Shown here: in pieces, positions 1 through 12,197 of the stretch
Position numbering within the stretch: position 1 is the stretch's first letter
Layout of the letters: each line of letters starts with the position of its first letter
Origin: Armigeres subalbatus
Lineage: Eukaryota; Arthropoda; Insecta; Diptera; Culicidae
Direction: 5' to 3'
Assembly (NCBI RefSeq): GCF_024139115.2
Contig: NC_085140.1
Span: forward strand, 313,103,259-313,167,258
Length of the DNA stretch: 64,000 bases
The notes under the pieces: model-generated
The model's input: the letters and a program-made list of their open reading frames with translations, nothing else
Told to the model about the DNA's origin: nothing
Database searches by the model: none
Program-made: the position numbers and the translations under genes

Positions 1-640
1 TTCCGAAGGAATTCCTTTAGGAACTTACTTTATCTTTCTTCTTAGTCTTATCTATCTTATTTGCCTTATTTGTCTTACTTACACCAGCACCACTGTTATC
101 ACCCACATTCTTTTCAAAGCTTTTGTGGAAACCTTGTACAGAAATCCTCTCACGATATTTTCTAATGTTGTTCTAGAAACGGCTCATATTTTCATTTTCC
201 AAAACCAGCTGGAGTTTGTTTATTTTGATTTCCTCATTGCGTGATTGGTCGGCGCTGCTGCTGTTCTCTCGCCGAACCACTGCATGAGTGATAAATTTCT
301 TCCGCATTGTTGCCAATTCCTTTTGTTCTCCGTTTACGGCAAATTCTCAAGCAAATGTAAACTGCATAATGATGAAATCATTTTGGCGACACTGACAGCG
401 TCATTCTGGCGGGCTGAATTGGGCAATTTTCTCTCTCAGAGAGTGCTACCACGTGCTTTTTTAACGGAAAACTCTTCCCTCAGACCTTAATGTTTCATCT
501 ACAACAACTCGCTTTGAGAGGCGTTTTTCCTTCTTTCATTATATTTTTTATAGATTATGACAGGATTCTCAGTCGAATGGAATTTGTTGCGAGTAATTCG
601 GCCAATGCTAAGCTCCAAAAAGTGTGTCTACAAAATTGTG
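1..640. other. Unassigned AT-rich DNA
   Basis: I see no coding signal, RNA gene or repeat shared with the rest of the window. The short open frames carry no recognisable domain. Confidence 0.4.
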
Positions 641-659
641 TACACATACACACTAGAGT

Positions 660-1530
660 GGGGCGCAGTTGTATCGAAAAACGCAAACTTCGTCCAATCA
701 AGTGAGATCAAGGTTTTTCTGAATCGTTTTGGGACCCCAATCAACTGTGTAAAATATGGGCTCGATTGGTTGCGACCTCGCATGCCGCATCGCCTTTTAA
801 ATTTACATGGAGATTAGAATGGGAAAACTTACTTTTTCACGTTTTTGCTATTAGCGGCTTCAATTTATCATCAATCACGTGACTCAATACGTTAGCATGT
901 AGTCTGAAAGATGCCGAAAGGCTTTGCCGAAGAAGGTACGTAGCTGGAAGGTCTACCAAAAATGTTATTACGTTTCGAAAATTGATTGTTCAAACCATAT
1001 GCGAGAAATCAATGTTTCTGCCAGCACTACCGGACGACCTATGGTTATCGAAGGGCAAAACCCATCTTCCTACTTGTCGGTTTTTTTTTCTTTGTGAAAT
1101 GATTCAGGATAGCTCTCATGAGCTCTAAAACCCTATAAGAACAATTATTTTGAAATAACACTCAGTTAAATTATCGGTCTACGTAGTTCGGCAGTGCTGG
1201 CAGAATAAACGATTTTTTGCATATGGTTTGAACACTCAATTTTCGAAACGTTATAACTTTTTTCGTGGACGTTCCAGCAACGTTTCTTCTTCAGCAAAGT
1301 TTTTCGGCATCCTTTGGGTTATACTTAAACGCAATGTGCCACTTGGTTTACGATGAACTGAAACCTCTAGTAGTAGAAATGTAAAAATATACGTTCTCCC
1401 ATACAAATTCAGACGCGATGCGGAAAGCGAGGAAGCAACCAATCGTTCCCAAATTCTGCACAGTTGTTCAGGACCCAGAATGGCTTCGAAAAACCATTGA
1501 TTTGAAAAAATGACCATGATGCCCCGCTCT
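660..1530. repeat. Large imperfect foldback (inverted repeat, arms about 330-370 bp)
   Basis: The stretch at about 660-1035 returns as its reverse complement at about 1185-1530. Matching landmarks are CAACTGTG with CGATTGGTTGC (near 740-770) against their complements near 1435-1465, and GTTTCGAAAATTGA plus CAAACCATATGC (near 970-1005) against the same words inverted near 1215-1250. A spacer of about 150 bp separates the arms. Identity is roughly 70-75% by eye, so the structure is old. No transposase is visible. It may be a non-autonomous foldback element or two oppositely oriented copies of one repeat. Confidence 0.65.
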
Positions 1531-1534
1531 AATA

Positions 1535-1730
1535 CACATACACATACATACATACACACAAACATACATCACCTCAATTCGTGAGGTAAGATACGCGGCT
1601 GAGCTGAGCCGATTGGTATATAACACTATGAGGTATATAACACTATATTTTAGATACATTACATAATGTGCGAGAAAGGCATCATCACCACTAGGTGGAT
1701 TAATCTGAGTTTTATGCGATTTTTTTAAGG
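1535..1730. repeat. Rearranged Rep-A fragment with an AC/ACAT microsatellite
   Basis: Positions 1535-1566 are a CACATACATACA-type microsatellite. Positions 1566-1625 are the reverse complement of the Rep-A segment seen at 15,590-15,640 and 27,260-27,315 (GTTATATACC, CAGCTC, GAATTGAGGTGATGT). Positions 1672-1725 carry the Rep-A tail (GAGAAAGGC, CACTAGGTGGATTAATC) in the forward orientation, as at 18,740-18,780. Head and tail are therefore in opposite orientation here, unlike the other copies. Confidence 0.6.
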
Positions 1731-2160
1731 ATAAGCCTTCCAGCACCCAAAACTAATTTCACTCGCGCTCTCAAGGATGCAGCACTCAATACGGAAGCAA
1801 CGCATAACTGTAATTCTTTATTTCACACATTCTGTAACGCATGTGATAACATGTGAATGTTTTTCATAACCATCAATGAATTCTAAAATGCACAACCCAA
1901 CTCCTAATAAATCAGCCGAAACATTGTAAAAATTCACTTAATCATCGCATAATGAAAAAAAATGGTTCTTTTAGTGGAATACCTTTGACTGTCTAAAACA
2001 ACTTTCGTCTTAGACGGCATCGTATAAATGTTCTGTGGAATTGAAACAGATCAACTTAATTCGGTGTGCTCAATCGGGCATACGAACACATTTTCTGAAC
2101 GAAAGAGTGACGGAGGTGTATTTTCCTTCATTAACTTCAAATCAAATGAGCCAGCTTACG
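1731..2160. other. Unassigned AT-rich DNA
   Basis: No gene, tRNA, clear repeat or reading frame is visible in this interval. Confidence 0.4.
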
Positions 2161-2164
2161 GATT

Positions 2165-2480
2165 GTCTGTTCCAGTGGTAAAAGTCCACCATACAGGTGA
2201 CCCCTAATTCTCGGTGTGATTCGGCTTTATGCTTACCGTGCCTACGAATGAGTGGTTGGGGAGTCTTTTAACAAATTGTCACCTACATGGATTCGCATTA
2301 TGCGTTTTTCACAGTGCACTCTGTGTTTTGCCTTTGACGTTCGTCCATTGTTACGTCCTCGGTGTTTTTGTTACACCTCTCGTCAGGTAAATGATGAGAA
2401 AGGCCAGTGAAGGCGATGGCACAAATCTCCCAAATTGAGGGTAACGTGCCTCCTGAGCCGACGTTCTGATACCTGATAAC
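2165..2480 (-). repeat. Rep-B dispersed repeat, short copy
   Basis: The reverse complement matches the outer parts of the Rep-B copy at 51,365-52,830. One end reads TATCAGAACGTCGGCTCAGG (near 2455-2475). The block TGGACGAACGTCAAAG with CACAGAGTGCACTGTGAAAA follows. The other end has GGTCACCTGTATGGTGGACT (near 2185-2205). This copy has one unit of the internal repeat, while the other copy has about five. No protein domain is visible, so it is probably a non-autonomous element of unknown class. Confidence 0.7.
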
Positions 2481-2516
2481 AACGCACATTATTTAATCAA
2501 TTCTCGATTTGATGGA

Positions 2517-3338
2517 ATGCGAAATACCAACAATATAACAATAAGTAGTAGTTTATCGGCAGTTCACCGACAACAGATCCGGAGCAAATTTTTGGCGACC
2601 AGGACCTGCTGCAGTATCCGACGATCCATTGAGCACGTCAATGGACGAAGTTATATTGATGGAATAAGTGATATGATATACGGCTTCAGCTCTGCTCCGG
2701 GACGCACACTTGCCTCTACCCTTAAGGAAGTCCCTATCCCCCTCATCGTAGTCGCGCCTTTCCCGCCAGCGGCCAGCAGTCGTCCCGGCCCTACGCTTGA
2801 GATGGACGGGATCTTCCGAACTCCTTCTACAGGCAACTATAGTTCATCACCCAGCATTTCGCACCCTGATTTTTCCAACGTTTCCAGCGTTTCTCCAGCT
2901 AAATTCCAGCCTTTGCATTCAGTCAACAAGATACTACAAAACGATGTACGCGTTCCAGGACGCACGAGTTCCACAAGCACAGAGAAAGCCCCTAATCCAC
3001 TCAACACAGTCGTGCCCTTTCTGCCTACGATCATCAGCCGTCCTGGTCCTGTTTTTGGGATTGGAAACGGGGGCTTCCGCACTCCTCTTTCTGGTAAGTA
3101 TCAACCATCAATGAACGCTTTTCTGTCTGAAAGTTCTTTGGTTTTTAGTGAAGCCATGGATGATTCCACTCTCCCGTCCGAACTGCCGTTTAACTACACG
3201 TCTAGGATCCAAATAATCAACCGTTCACCGGGATGCACGCCTGCTAGCTCAATGGAAGCCCTCAATCCGCTCATTGCAGTCGAGCCACTCCAGCCAGCGC
3301 TCCGCAGTCATATGTTACTTCCAGTATCCAGCCAGTAG
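2517..3338 (+). pseudogene. N-terminal Ser/Pro-rich region of the CR1/L2-like LINE ORF, with three internal repeats
   Basis: The 273-codon open stretch is rich in Ser, Pro and Thr. A block of roughly 80 residues recurs three times, marked by PGRTLASTLKEVPIPLIVV, PGRTSSTSTEKAPNPLNTVV and PGCTPASSMEALNPLIAV, each followed by a variant of PFPPAASSRPGP and, in the first two, FRTPxxGxY. The frame shifts just before 3338, after which the next frame runs without a stop into the endonuclease at 3440. This region was therefore probably the N-terminus of one long ORF rather than a separate gag. No zinc knuckle is visible. Function unknown. Confidence 0.6.
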
Positions 3339-4372
3339 ACGCTGATTCCAACCCCGAGCAGCCTGCCATATCATCCAACGTTTCTAACAATTGCCTGCCG
3401 GTCAGAGGATCCATTTCGTCTGGTGAATTAACTGCTCATGCCTTGCGCATCTACTACCAGAATGTGCGCGGCCTCCGTAATAAGGTGGACTCTTTCTTTC
3501 TGGCTGCTAGTGAATGTGACTACGACGTAATTGTTTTGACGGAAACTTGGCTAAACGAACAAATCTCGGCATACAGCTATTCGGTCCTAAGTTTGCTGTT
3601 TACCGTACAGATCGTAATTCAGCTAACAGTACTAAGTCTCGCGGAGGAGGAGTCTTGATAGCAGTCTCAACACGCTGGAATAGCTACGTTGACTCTACAT
3701 TGACAAGCATAGCATTGGAGCAGTTATGGATAAGATCGATTGGTTAGCATATGAGTATTATATCTACCTCCAGACCGGCGTAGCGAGATAAATTGCATTC
3801 GGGATCACATGAACTCTTTTAGCTCTATTAGTTCCAACCTGGACTTCAATGACTTCGTCTTGCAACTAGGAGACTATAATCAACCGAACTTGGAATGGGT
3901 TGCATCGGAAGACGGGTTTATGCATGTGTACCCTCAATCTGTTTTGTTCTCCAGTAGCTCCGCATTGGTCGACGGTTTTTCGTTCAATGGCTTGACTCAG
4001 CTTAATGGAGTGGCTAACAGAAATGGTCGGTTTCTGGATCTCGTCCTCGCCAACGATGCAGCTAAATCTAGTTGCACCGTTTCCGAAGCCATCCAACCTC
4101 TCATCTACCTGGATGCTGACCATCGCGCTCTGGACATAGTCGTTAACCTTCCGGGCCTGTTTACGTTTGACGATGCTTCTGACGTGCACCAAATGTACGA
4201 CTACCGCCGAGCTGATTATGATAGTATTTGTGATGCTATCTCATGTATTGACTGGTCACCCATCGAGATTGACGTCTGTGTAGATGATGCTGTTAATTAT
4301 TTCACTCGCCAAATTCATTGTATAATTGCGGAGCACGTGTCCCTGTATCGTCCGAAGCCTAAGCCTCCCTAG
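3335..4372 (+). pseudogene. APE-type endonuclease domain of the CR1/L2-like LINE
   Basis: The frame entering at about 3335 reaches RIYYQNVRGLRNK and VIVLTETWL, the catalytic Glu motif of LINE endonucleases, which nick target DNA to prime reverse transcription. A frameshift near 3590 moves into the frame holding RGGGVLIAVS. Another disruption lies near 3745-3809. The later part has LGDYNQPNLEW and DADHRALD, matching the expected Asp/Asn and Asp-His catalytic motifs. The two breaks make it non-functional. Confidence 0.75.
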
Positions 4373-4417
4373 TCGAACAGTCGTCTGCGTCGGCTAAAGC
4401 GAAGTAGGGCAAAAGCA

Positions 4418-6261
4418 ATGCGACAGTACTGCCAGAATCGCACGCTGATTACGAAGCAGGAGTTCAACCATTCCAGTACTGCATATCGTGTATACAATCG
4501 ATTCCTTCATCGTCGTTATGTGCTTCGAACACAATCATCACTCCGTAGAAACCCCAAACGTTTTTGGTCGTTTGTTAACTCCAAACGAAAGGAAGTTGGT
4601 CTGCCTTCGTGTTTGCATCTGGGTGAAGAAATCGCCAGTTCAGAGCTGGAAAAATGTAATTTATTCGTTCGACATTTCCTAAGTACATTAAATGCCACCA
4701 GAGCCACCGCCGATCAAATAGCTGTTGCAAATCAATTCACGCCTAGAAATGTTTTAGATTTACATGCGTTTATAATCGATGAGCAGACCGTTCTGTCAGC
4801 CATCAGAAAATTGAAAAGCTCGTACACTGCCGCCCCGGATGGTATTCCGTCTTCTGTGCTCAAGAATTGTTCGAACTCGCTGGCTACCCACTTAGCCAGG
4901 ATTTTCACACTGTCGCTTCAGGAGGGAAAGTTTCCTGATTAATGGAAGATGTCGCACATGTTTCCCGTTTACCAAAAGGCGACAAAAGGAATGCACAAAA
5001 TTACCGAGGCATCACATCCTTATGTTCTTGCTCCAAAGTATTCGAGATAATCATGAATGACGTTTTATTCAGTGCCAGTAAAGCGTACATCTCTACTGCA
5101 CAGCACGGCTTCTATCCAAAGCGATCTGTAGAAACGAATTTAATAGCGTTTGTTTCGCTGTGTGTTCGTACCATGGACTCCGGTGGTCAAGTTGATGCAG
5201 TTTATACGGATTTGAAAGCAGCGTTCGACCGCGTCGACCATGGAATATTGCCTGCAAAGTTAGAACAACTTGGAGTTAGTCGCCATCTAGTGTGCTGGTT
5301 CACATCATATATGTCGAACCGTTTGCTTTCTTTGAAAATCGGTACTTCACAGTCTGAATACTTCTCCAATACTTCTGGTGTACCAGAAGGTGTAGTAATC
5401 TGGGGCCTCTCTTGTTCACGCTGTTTATCAACGAACTCTCCCGACTTCTACCTCCTGGTTGTCGTTTGTTTGATGCGGATGATGTTAAAATGTTTAACAT
5501 TATCAACAGCATCGAGGATTGTGAAGAACTGCAATCGCGTGTGGATAGAATGGCGAACTGGTGCTCTGCTAATCTCCTGACGCTCAGTATTCAAAAATGT
5601 AATGCTATTTCCTTTTATCGGAAACACAAGCCGATAGTTTTTGACTATTGTATCTCTGGTACTACCCTCGAAAGAGTGAATAGGATTAAGGATTTAGGAG
5701 TCACACTGGATCAAGACATGACATTCAAGCCGCACTATAACGACATCATCGCAAAAGCTAATCGGCAACTCGGATTCATTTTCAAACTATCTGAAGACTT
5801 CCGGGGTCCTCATTGCCTAAAATCTCTGTACTGCTCTTTAGTTCGTTCTATCCTTAAATTTTGTGCTGTAGTTTGGAGCCCTTATCATAGCGTCTGGATC
5901 TCAAGGCTAGAAACCGTGCAGCGTAGATTCGTGCGTTATGAACTTCGGCACCTTCCATGGATATGAGGATCGATGTAGACTACTTGGTATTGACACTCTT
6001 CAAATGAGAAGAAATAGATCGCAGGTTGCCTTCGTGGCCAAAATCGTGACTGGTGAAATTGACTCTCCGGAACTTCTCATGAGGTTAAATGTTTATGCTC
6101 CGGAACGAACAATGCGTCAACGAGATTTCCTGCACCTTTCTCCGCGTAATCGAATGTATGGCATGAATGAACCTTTCCGTGCTGCTGCGGCTGCTTTTAA
6201 CAACATTTATCGGCTATTTGATTTTAACTTACCATTGATCACTTTTTTAAAAAGATTGTAA
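4418..6261 (+). pseudogene. Reverse transcriptase and C-terminus of the CR1/L2-like LINE
   Basis: RT motifs run in order across several frames: KLKSSYTAAPDGIPSSVLK (near 4810-4865), then the PVYQKATKG region after a stop at 4940, then TDLKAAFDRVDHGIL (near 5205), SGVPEG (near 5380) and, after a frameshift, LFDADDVKMF (near 5470). The canonical catalytic box is YADD or FADD; here the aromatic residue is replaced by Asp. The thumb (IKDLGVTLDQDMTFKPHY) and a C-terminal part with RDFLHL and NEPFRAAAAAFN follow to a stop at 6261. It is inactivated by frameshifts. Confidence 0.8.
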
Positions 6262-6355
6262 TCGTTTAATGTATACTTGTTTAAATTTACTATATTCATT
6301 AAGACCACCAAATGTCAGATGAATCTATACAATAAACATAAACATAAACAAATAA

Positions 6356-7190
6356 AGTTACAAAAGAGTTTATCATCAAATAACGTCACTAGCAAATAAG
6401 GATGATAGTGTTAAGGTGAAGGTGGGTTGAGTACCAAAACAATGCTTTGAAAGTATAAACTGTCATATACTGTAGTAGTATTGGTGTCGTATTTATAAAA
6501 AACAAAGAATATTAGTAGGGTGGTACAAAAAACGACCCAGCACCACCACGCTCACTCGATTCCGTCCCATGCCCCGAGTGTCCTCTGAAAACCGATTTGA
6601 ACAAAAACTGATTGAGCACAAGCCGGTTCAAGTTTGTATGAAAACTAGTATGGGAATCTAAACCTTTTATTACACTGGCTACAGTGCCTCCCCTCCCCAG
6701 AACCCCCATAGCTGAAAGCAACATTCCTGAGACTTCACTGAACGAAAACCGCACCGCAGGAAAGATCCATTGATTACGTAACGCAAAAATAGCATTTTAT
6801 ACCCCACTCACCCCCACGTCACACTTTTTGTATGAAGCATTTGCCCCTTGCGCGATTGTGTAGACTAGACTAGACTAGAAGTATCTGCCCCTGGTGTGAT
6901 AGATATCACAGACAAATTCCGGGTTTTTTTGTTTGAATTGCACGTTTCACTAATGCCTTCTGAGAAGCCTAATTATCATGCTAAAGATTCGTAACCTCGC
7001 TTAAAATCGACTCCCAACTATTGGAACGACCATTCTATATGGATTGTCTATGGAGTTGAAGCTCTTGAATATTTCATCCAGTCATATGGTCTCCCCCCTT
7101 GCCATCGTCCAATGACGGTGTGCCAGAATTAGAATAATGTAAAATTCAACCTCGCCATATCAACTGTCATACAAACCTGAAACCACCTGT
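6356..7190. other. Unassigned DNA
   Basis: No coding domain is recognised. A short word near 6384-6402 (GCAAATAAGGATGATAGTGT) also occurs inverted near 53,058-53,077, in the Rep-C tail, so a Rep-C scrap may lie here. A short TAGAC repeat occurs near 6862-6877. Confidence 0.35.
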
Positions 7191-7890
7191 GCACGGTAAG
7201 CCTCTAATCAAACCAGCCCAAACCATCGGATGACACCCAAATTATAAATTATAATCGACTGAGCGTGGCGGAGCAAAATTATTTTTTGAACCACCCTGTT
7301 TATTAGTTTTCTGCTGCCGGTGCCGTTGGTTACATTCGCTCCGCGATCAGTTTTTAATCGTTTTTTCGGGCAAAAATAGCAGTTTATATTAAGTTTTCGT
7401 TTTAAACAAGTGACTGATTTCGAAAATTGATGTTCAATTTGCATTCCATCAACATTTTGGGGTGTTCATGTGCGGAGAAGTGAGTAAAAACTTGATATTT
7501 TCAGTGCCCTTTGAGAAGATGTGAAGTGCAGTGATAAACCCACCAAATCGCGAACGGCTAATAAATTGGCAAGAAACTGCTGATTTATGATATTATTCTA
7601 GCCAAAATACATAGGACTCTTTGGATAAACATGTTCATTATCACGGGAAGTGAATAAATATGCTGTGAACAGGTTGATAATTTGAATATTAAACTTTTGT
7701 TCCATGCTGTTCAAAGCATTCGAATGCTGGTGGGAGAGGGGTGCGGGAGGTGTGGGGTTGACCCGTGGAAAGTCCGGCGCCATCTTGACTGCCATCGTGG
7801 TACTCTTCCAACTATGTCCTTAAGAAAACACGGAACACCTAGTCTAAGAGATGAATGCATGTGTTAGATAATTAGCAAATAAAATTAGAT
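7191..7890 (+). repeat. Rep-C dispersed repeat, copy 1
   Basis: About 630 bp (7191-7820) match 21,630-22,255 in the same orientation, with shared words such as TTACATTCGCTCCGCGATCA, TGCCCTTTGAGAAGA, TAATTTGAATATTAAACTTT and CATCGTGGTACTCTTCCAAC. Beyond 7820 this copy continues into about 70 bp (ACGGAACACCTAGTC, TAATTAGCAAATAAAATT) that recur inverted at 52,995-53,050, where they end in a homopolymer A tail. That suggests one retroposed family with a poly(A) 3' end. No protein is evident, and the class is unknown. Confidence 0.65.
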
Positions 7891-10800
7891 TTTAAAAATC
7901 GAATTACGTCACTCTGTGGAAAAAGTTTCTCATCAAGGGTTAAGCCTAGCTCAACCTTAACCTATGGTTAGGTTGGTTCAATTACTGAAATAAATTTTAC
8001 TGCTGCTCAATTATTGGAGATATATCACTTTTCCTTGTGGGATAATGAGTAGGAATATTTTTCAGCTAGGAAAAGTGACAGCTCCATTAACTTTACATTA
8101 GTAGGCGTTATTCAGGTCGGTGCACGACGCCATGTTTATGTAGCCAGCATCTTCGTGTAAAATTCATGATAGCATGTATTCCGTTTATGACCATCAGATT
8201 TAAATCTCATTGGGATGCAGAAATGTCAGTGGGATGCGTTCGCGCAATGTTCTCTGTAGATTAAATATATTGTGCAATAAAGGGAATACGAAATGCTGTC
8301 TCCTTGCCAGATCCGTGCTGCTCAAGGAATTTCAAAGGCGGAATCATTCCTTGACCATTCCTTGTCCTAAATGTTTGCACAGTACTTTAGAACCCCATAC
8401 TAGCCTTTACAAAATAATAACTCAAAAAGCGGTCCATTACGCTTTTTCGACGCGAAAAGCCGATTATAATTCCATGCAAGAAAATGCTTAACTCTTCCTC
8501 TCGTTCCCAGAAACAGAATCAGTACAAGCATCTACCAATTCATTATCATATTTTTTCTTAGTTACCTGTACACTAGAGCCCAAACGAGACAAACTTCGCT
8601 ATTTCCTGTACACGACCTCCCCAGAACAGTAATCAGCGGGAGATGCATATGGTCAGTCATCTCAAACGACCGCACATATATGAGAAGGTATGTTGTATGC
8701 TTGCTTCTTCAAGAAACATCAGCCAAGAAGATCTTTTGAAGATCTCCCACAGGCAAAGTGGACAGCAGCTAGATTTTTTGCTAGCCTATACCCACATAAA
8801 GCTGTCCAACTATTGATGCCACAGCAGTGCCAGGTCCCGTACTGGGCATCGCATCCCACCTATGTCATCATCATCATCACGGATCGGATAGGCAATGGGT
8901 GTGATGCACAGCCAGAGCGCACATTCGGCGGATGGTTGATGCCAAACCGAATAATCACGTTGCGCAATCTATCTGAACACTAGCTCTTGACTGCTGGATC
9001 TCTTGAATGGGCGAACGAACTTCGACCACTATAGAAGAGGAATGGGCGAAAGGCATAAGCAAATGAACAAACGAAAAATAAGTCGTTTGATGCTTTGCAG
9101 CGCAGAACTAGGAGGTGATTCTGCGATGCTTCCTGGCAAACCATGATGGCTTTTTGCACTCTGTTCTGCGGCTGAGTGCGGCGTTGATTGACGAAGAGGT
9201 CATTAACTTTAGGTCACTGACAATGTGGAGAATTTTGTTGCTTCTTGGTGGGTATATTCTTCCATTGGGAGGAGAACATCTAAGATAGACGAATGGCATG
9301 CACCATTCCTCCGTGCTGTGAGGGAACTGTAGAACCAGTTCTAATCCTAGGGGCAATTCTCGATAACAAAAAATAAGACCGAGTTTAAGTGGATACCTAT
9401 TTTCAATGGAAATCAAGAGTTAGCATTAAGTACTTGATTTAAATTAAAACTTCATTTCATCCTGATTTTTGTCAAGGAATGACATGTCATATGCATAAAT
9501 ACCAGGACAAATATAACCGGTCAAATCATGTTGTAAATTGGTAAGTCCGCTGGGAAGTTAAATGACGATAAACAAAATCTCAATTCTTTTTTTATTTACG
9601 TGTAAGTACAAGAAACTATTCAAGAAAATGTAGGCAATGAAACATACACTTCTGAATGGCTTTCTCATATGTATATTAAAGCAGTTCGTTTTGATTGACC
9701 GTTATTAATTCTAACTCACCCACCTTGCCATGGCAATTCACATCACCGAGCTGTAAAAGTGCTGATTTTGCGTGAGCACTAAATTATACCCCGGGTAGTA
9801 TTTATGGCGGCCTTGCAAGCAAATGGGAGGAAAAATATAATCAGCTTCGTTGGAAATATTTCGCCATCCTTCAACTCCGATCAGCAATCAGTGGAACGCG
9901 AAAAAGCTCATTTCCATGCGTTTGCCACTTTCGGGGTTCGTTTCGCTTCCTCCCATGGCAGTAATTGAGAGCACATGCAAATCCATCACTAAACTATTCG
10001 TCCAATAAAAGTCCCATAATATCGTTTCGGACCGTTTTTATTACACCTCCACCCATCATCATCCAAATGAAAGTGGATGCTTTTTCAAGAACCCCACACT
10101 TCCGTGGCAGAGTAGCGAGAGTCGCCAGCTTTCGATGGTTGTACTGCGTTTTCCGTATATAATTAAAAGGTATAACGGTTTGATAGGTGTAACCTTACAC
10201 TGAGGAATGTTGTTTAAATATGAAACGCACTATTATTCGTGACCAGACCACTCACATTTGCATAGGACACGCCACTCACCGGTAACGGTCCCAGGAAGGA
10301 GACTTTCTCGCACACAAGCCCTACTCGATGTTTTGCATGACGGCAGGAACTCCGTGATGGCACGGGTTGTACATTTCCTCTCCAATCGCTAAATTAGGAC
10401 ACCCACCCCATTTCACTGCTCGGACGGTCCGCTAAATGCGAAGGACCTTTATTGCAAATGCGGAAAATGAAATAATCGCACGCGCACCGAAAGAAAAATG
10501 GGAAACGGTCAAAACACAGGCGTGCGTGCTCTCTTCAGCAGTGGCATAAAAGGTGACTCTTTGGAACGCCTTAAACCAATGACTTCAGTACGATAGATTG
10601 TGGAACTGGGTTCGAGTTCTACTGGTAGTAGCTGCCTCCGATATCTTTTTCGAATTTAATTGATCAATCTGTGCAAATTGACGATTTGAAGCTTGTTTGA
10701 AAATTAAAACTTTATGAAGAAACAAAGAGCTTATAGGAAACATAAAAAATCTGAATATAGTCTTGTGATTGCATTCAAAAGTTATCTCACCCCTTTCGAA

Positions 10801-11865
10801 GATTTGTGTCCTAATGCACTCTACTGAGAGGTGCCTCCTGAAGTCATAATCTGAAATTGTTGCTGACCACTGCTCTTCGCCATTACTCCTTCCAAGCCCA
10901 GTAGCAACGGCGTCATCGAATGTGCGTGGTGATTATCGCATGAAAGGTGGAAATTCAACCGAAAAAAATATGGAAAGCATGAAGGAAAAAAAAGTGACCG
11001 AATACGCACTCTTTCGGTTGGGACGGGGCGATCAAATGCGACAAGGGCGGATAAATATAATTACATGGTGCATATTTTAGCGACATAATAGTGTAACATG
11101 TTTCATGGTTTTCCCATACCAGCACCCGAACGGCCAGTAGCATTCTTTCGATTTTAGACCACCGTAATCTGATGGAGTGGGAAAATGTATGTTTGTTTGG
11201 TGCTAGATTTATGGGTTTCGTTTGCAAGTTCCGAAGAAAATAAAAGGCCAATATTTATTCGGTCGGATTTGCAATTCATATCAAACGAAAGTGAAAAACA
11301 TTCCCGAATGGTGGTGAATTCGTGGAGCGGCTCAAAGGTGTAATTATTGGCCCATAGAAAAGCCATTTCTCACGGGGATTATTTATGATGATGGTGCGGT
11401 AATTATTGCAATGGTACTTACTTGAACGTTCCCAGTTCCTACGCAGCGCAAAGAAATGAAATTTAACGGAAAACAAACTTATGTGTATAATTTTTTTATG
11501 TATTTCTCAAGCATCATATCAGTAAAATATAATTTCTATTGAATGCGCTTCATTTTAATAGAAGTATGTGCAACTGTTTTCCGCTATAACATTATAAAAA
11601 ATAGTATGGTTGAAAGATTCTTTCCCGAGATAGTTGACTCTGAGGTTACATTTCGAGCATAAGCATAAACATCCATAGTTGACTCGAATTTGTCGATAAA
11701 TAGTGACTGTTTAAAAAAATATAATTTAAGGTTCAATAAATACAAAAAACATTCAAAAAATGTATCTTTCTCCGTTGTCGAGTTATAGACATGACATTAG
11801 TGAAATTGATAAAACTTGACATAAAAGAATAACATATCTTCAATTATTTGACATAATAAAGAATA
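7891..11865. other. Unassigned DNA, mostly AT-rich
   Basis: Nearly 4 kb without a recognisable gene. Open frames at 8210-8491, 8690-8983 and 9108-9416 are short and show no domain or compositional support. A CATAAAAG word near 10,547 followed by a TCAGT word near 10,585 resembles insect core-promoter elements, but the spacing is long and no gene follows. Confidence 0.35.
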
Positions 11866-12197
11866 CCCGAGCAGGAGAATTTGGCTCAATAATACCTAAT
11901 TCTGTTATTGATACCATACTTTGTTATGAACTAGCCCTGCATAGGAGGTAAAATACCAAAGGAATAATACCAAAATCTAATATGCACAATACTTAAGCCA
12001 TAACAAACTCAGTTATTAATTTGAATTTCGATACCAAATGCATAACCAATTATTATTCGTTTTGTGTTGAAATACCTAAGCATGGTATGCCTCGAGTATT
12101 CTGCATATAAGTTTTTGGTATTATTTTTTGGTATTTTACCTCTTATGCAAGGCAATCATACCAATTTCTGCTACCGAGGTCGTCACTCCTGCTCGGC
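11866..12197. mobile_element. MITE, 332 bp, with TA target duplication
   Basis: The ends are CCCGAGCAGGAG (11,866-11,877) and CTCCTGCTCGGC (12,186-12,197), inverted except for the outermost base, with TA on each side. Inside lie second inverted arms: AGGTAAAATACCAAAGGAAT (near 11,946) against the complement near 12,120-12,143 (TTGGTATTTTACCTC). The rest is AT-rich and non-coding. The TA duplication would fit a Tc1/mariner-type or similar mobiliser; that is inference. Confidence 0.7.

Larger units (their letters stand above)
2517..6355 (+). mobile_element. Degraded non-LTR retrotransposon, CR1/L2-like
   Basis: One LINE copy reads forward with an N-terminal proline-rich region, an APE-type endonuclease, a reverse transcriptase and a C-terminal region, followed by a tail of short ATAAAC/AAACAT repeats near 6330-6352. 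The EN start (YYQNVRGLRNK), the GDYNQPNLEW motif and the RT words AAFDRVDHGIL and SGVPEG fit the CR1/L2 side of the LINE tree, but a Jockey-superfamily assignment cannot be excluded. Frameshifts near 3335, 3590, 4372, 4940 and 5400-5410 and several stops show that it is dead. I see no clear target duplication. Confidence 0.8.

Noticed and set aside
10540..10600. Core promoter (TATA-like CATAAAAG and TCAGT initiator)
   Set aside because: Spacing is about 40 bp rather than about 30, and no gene follows.
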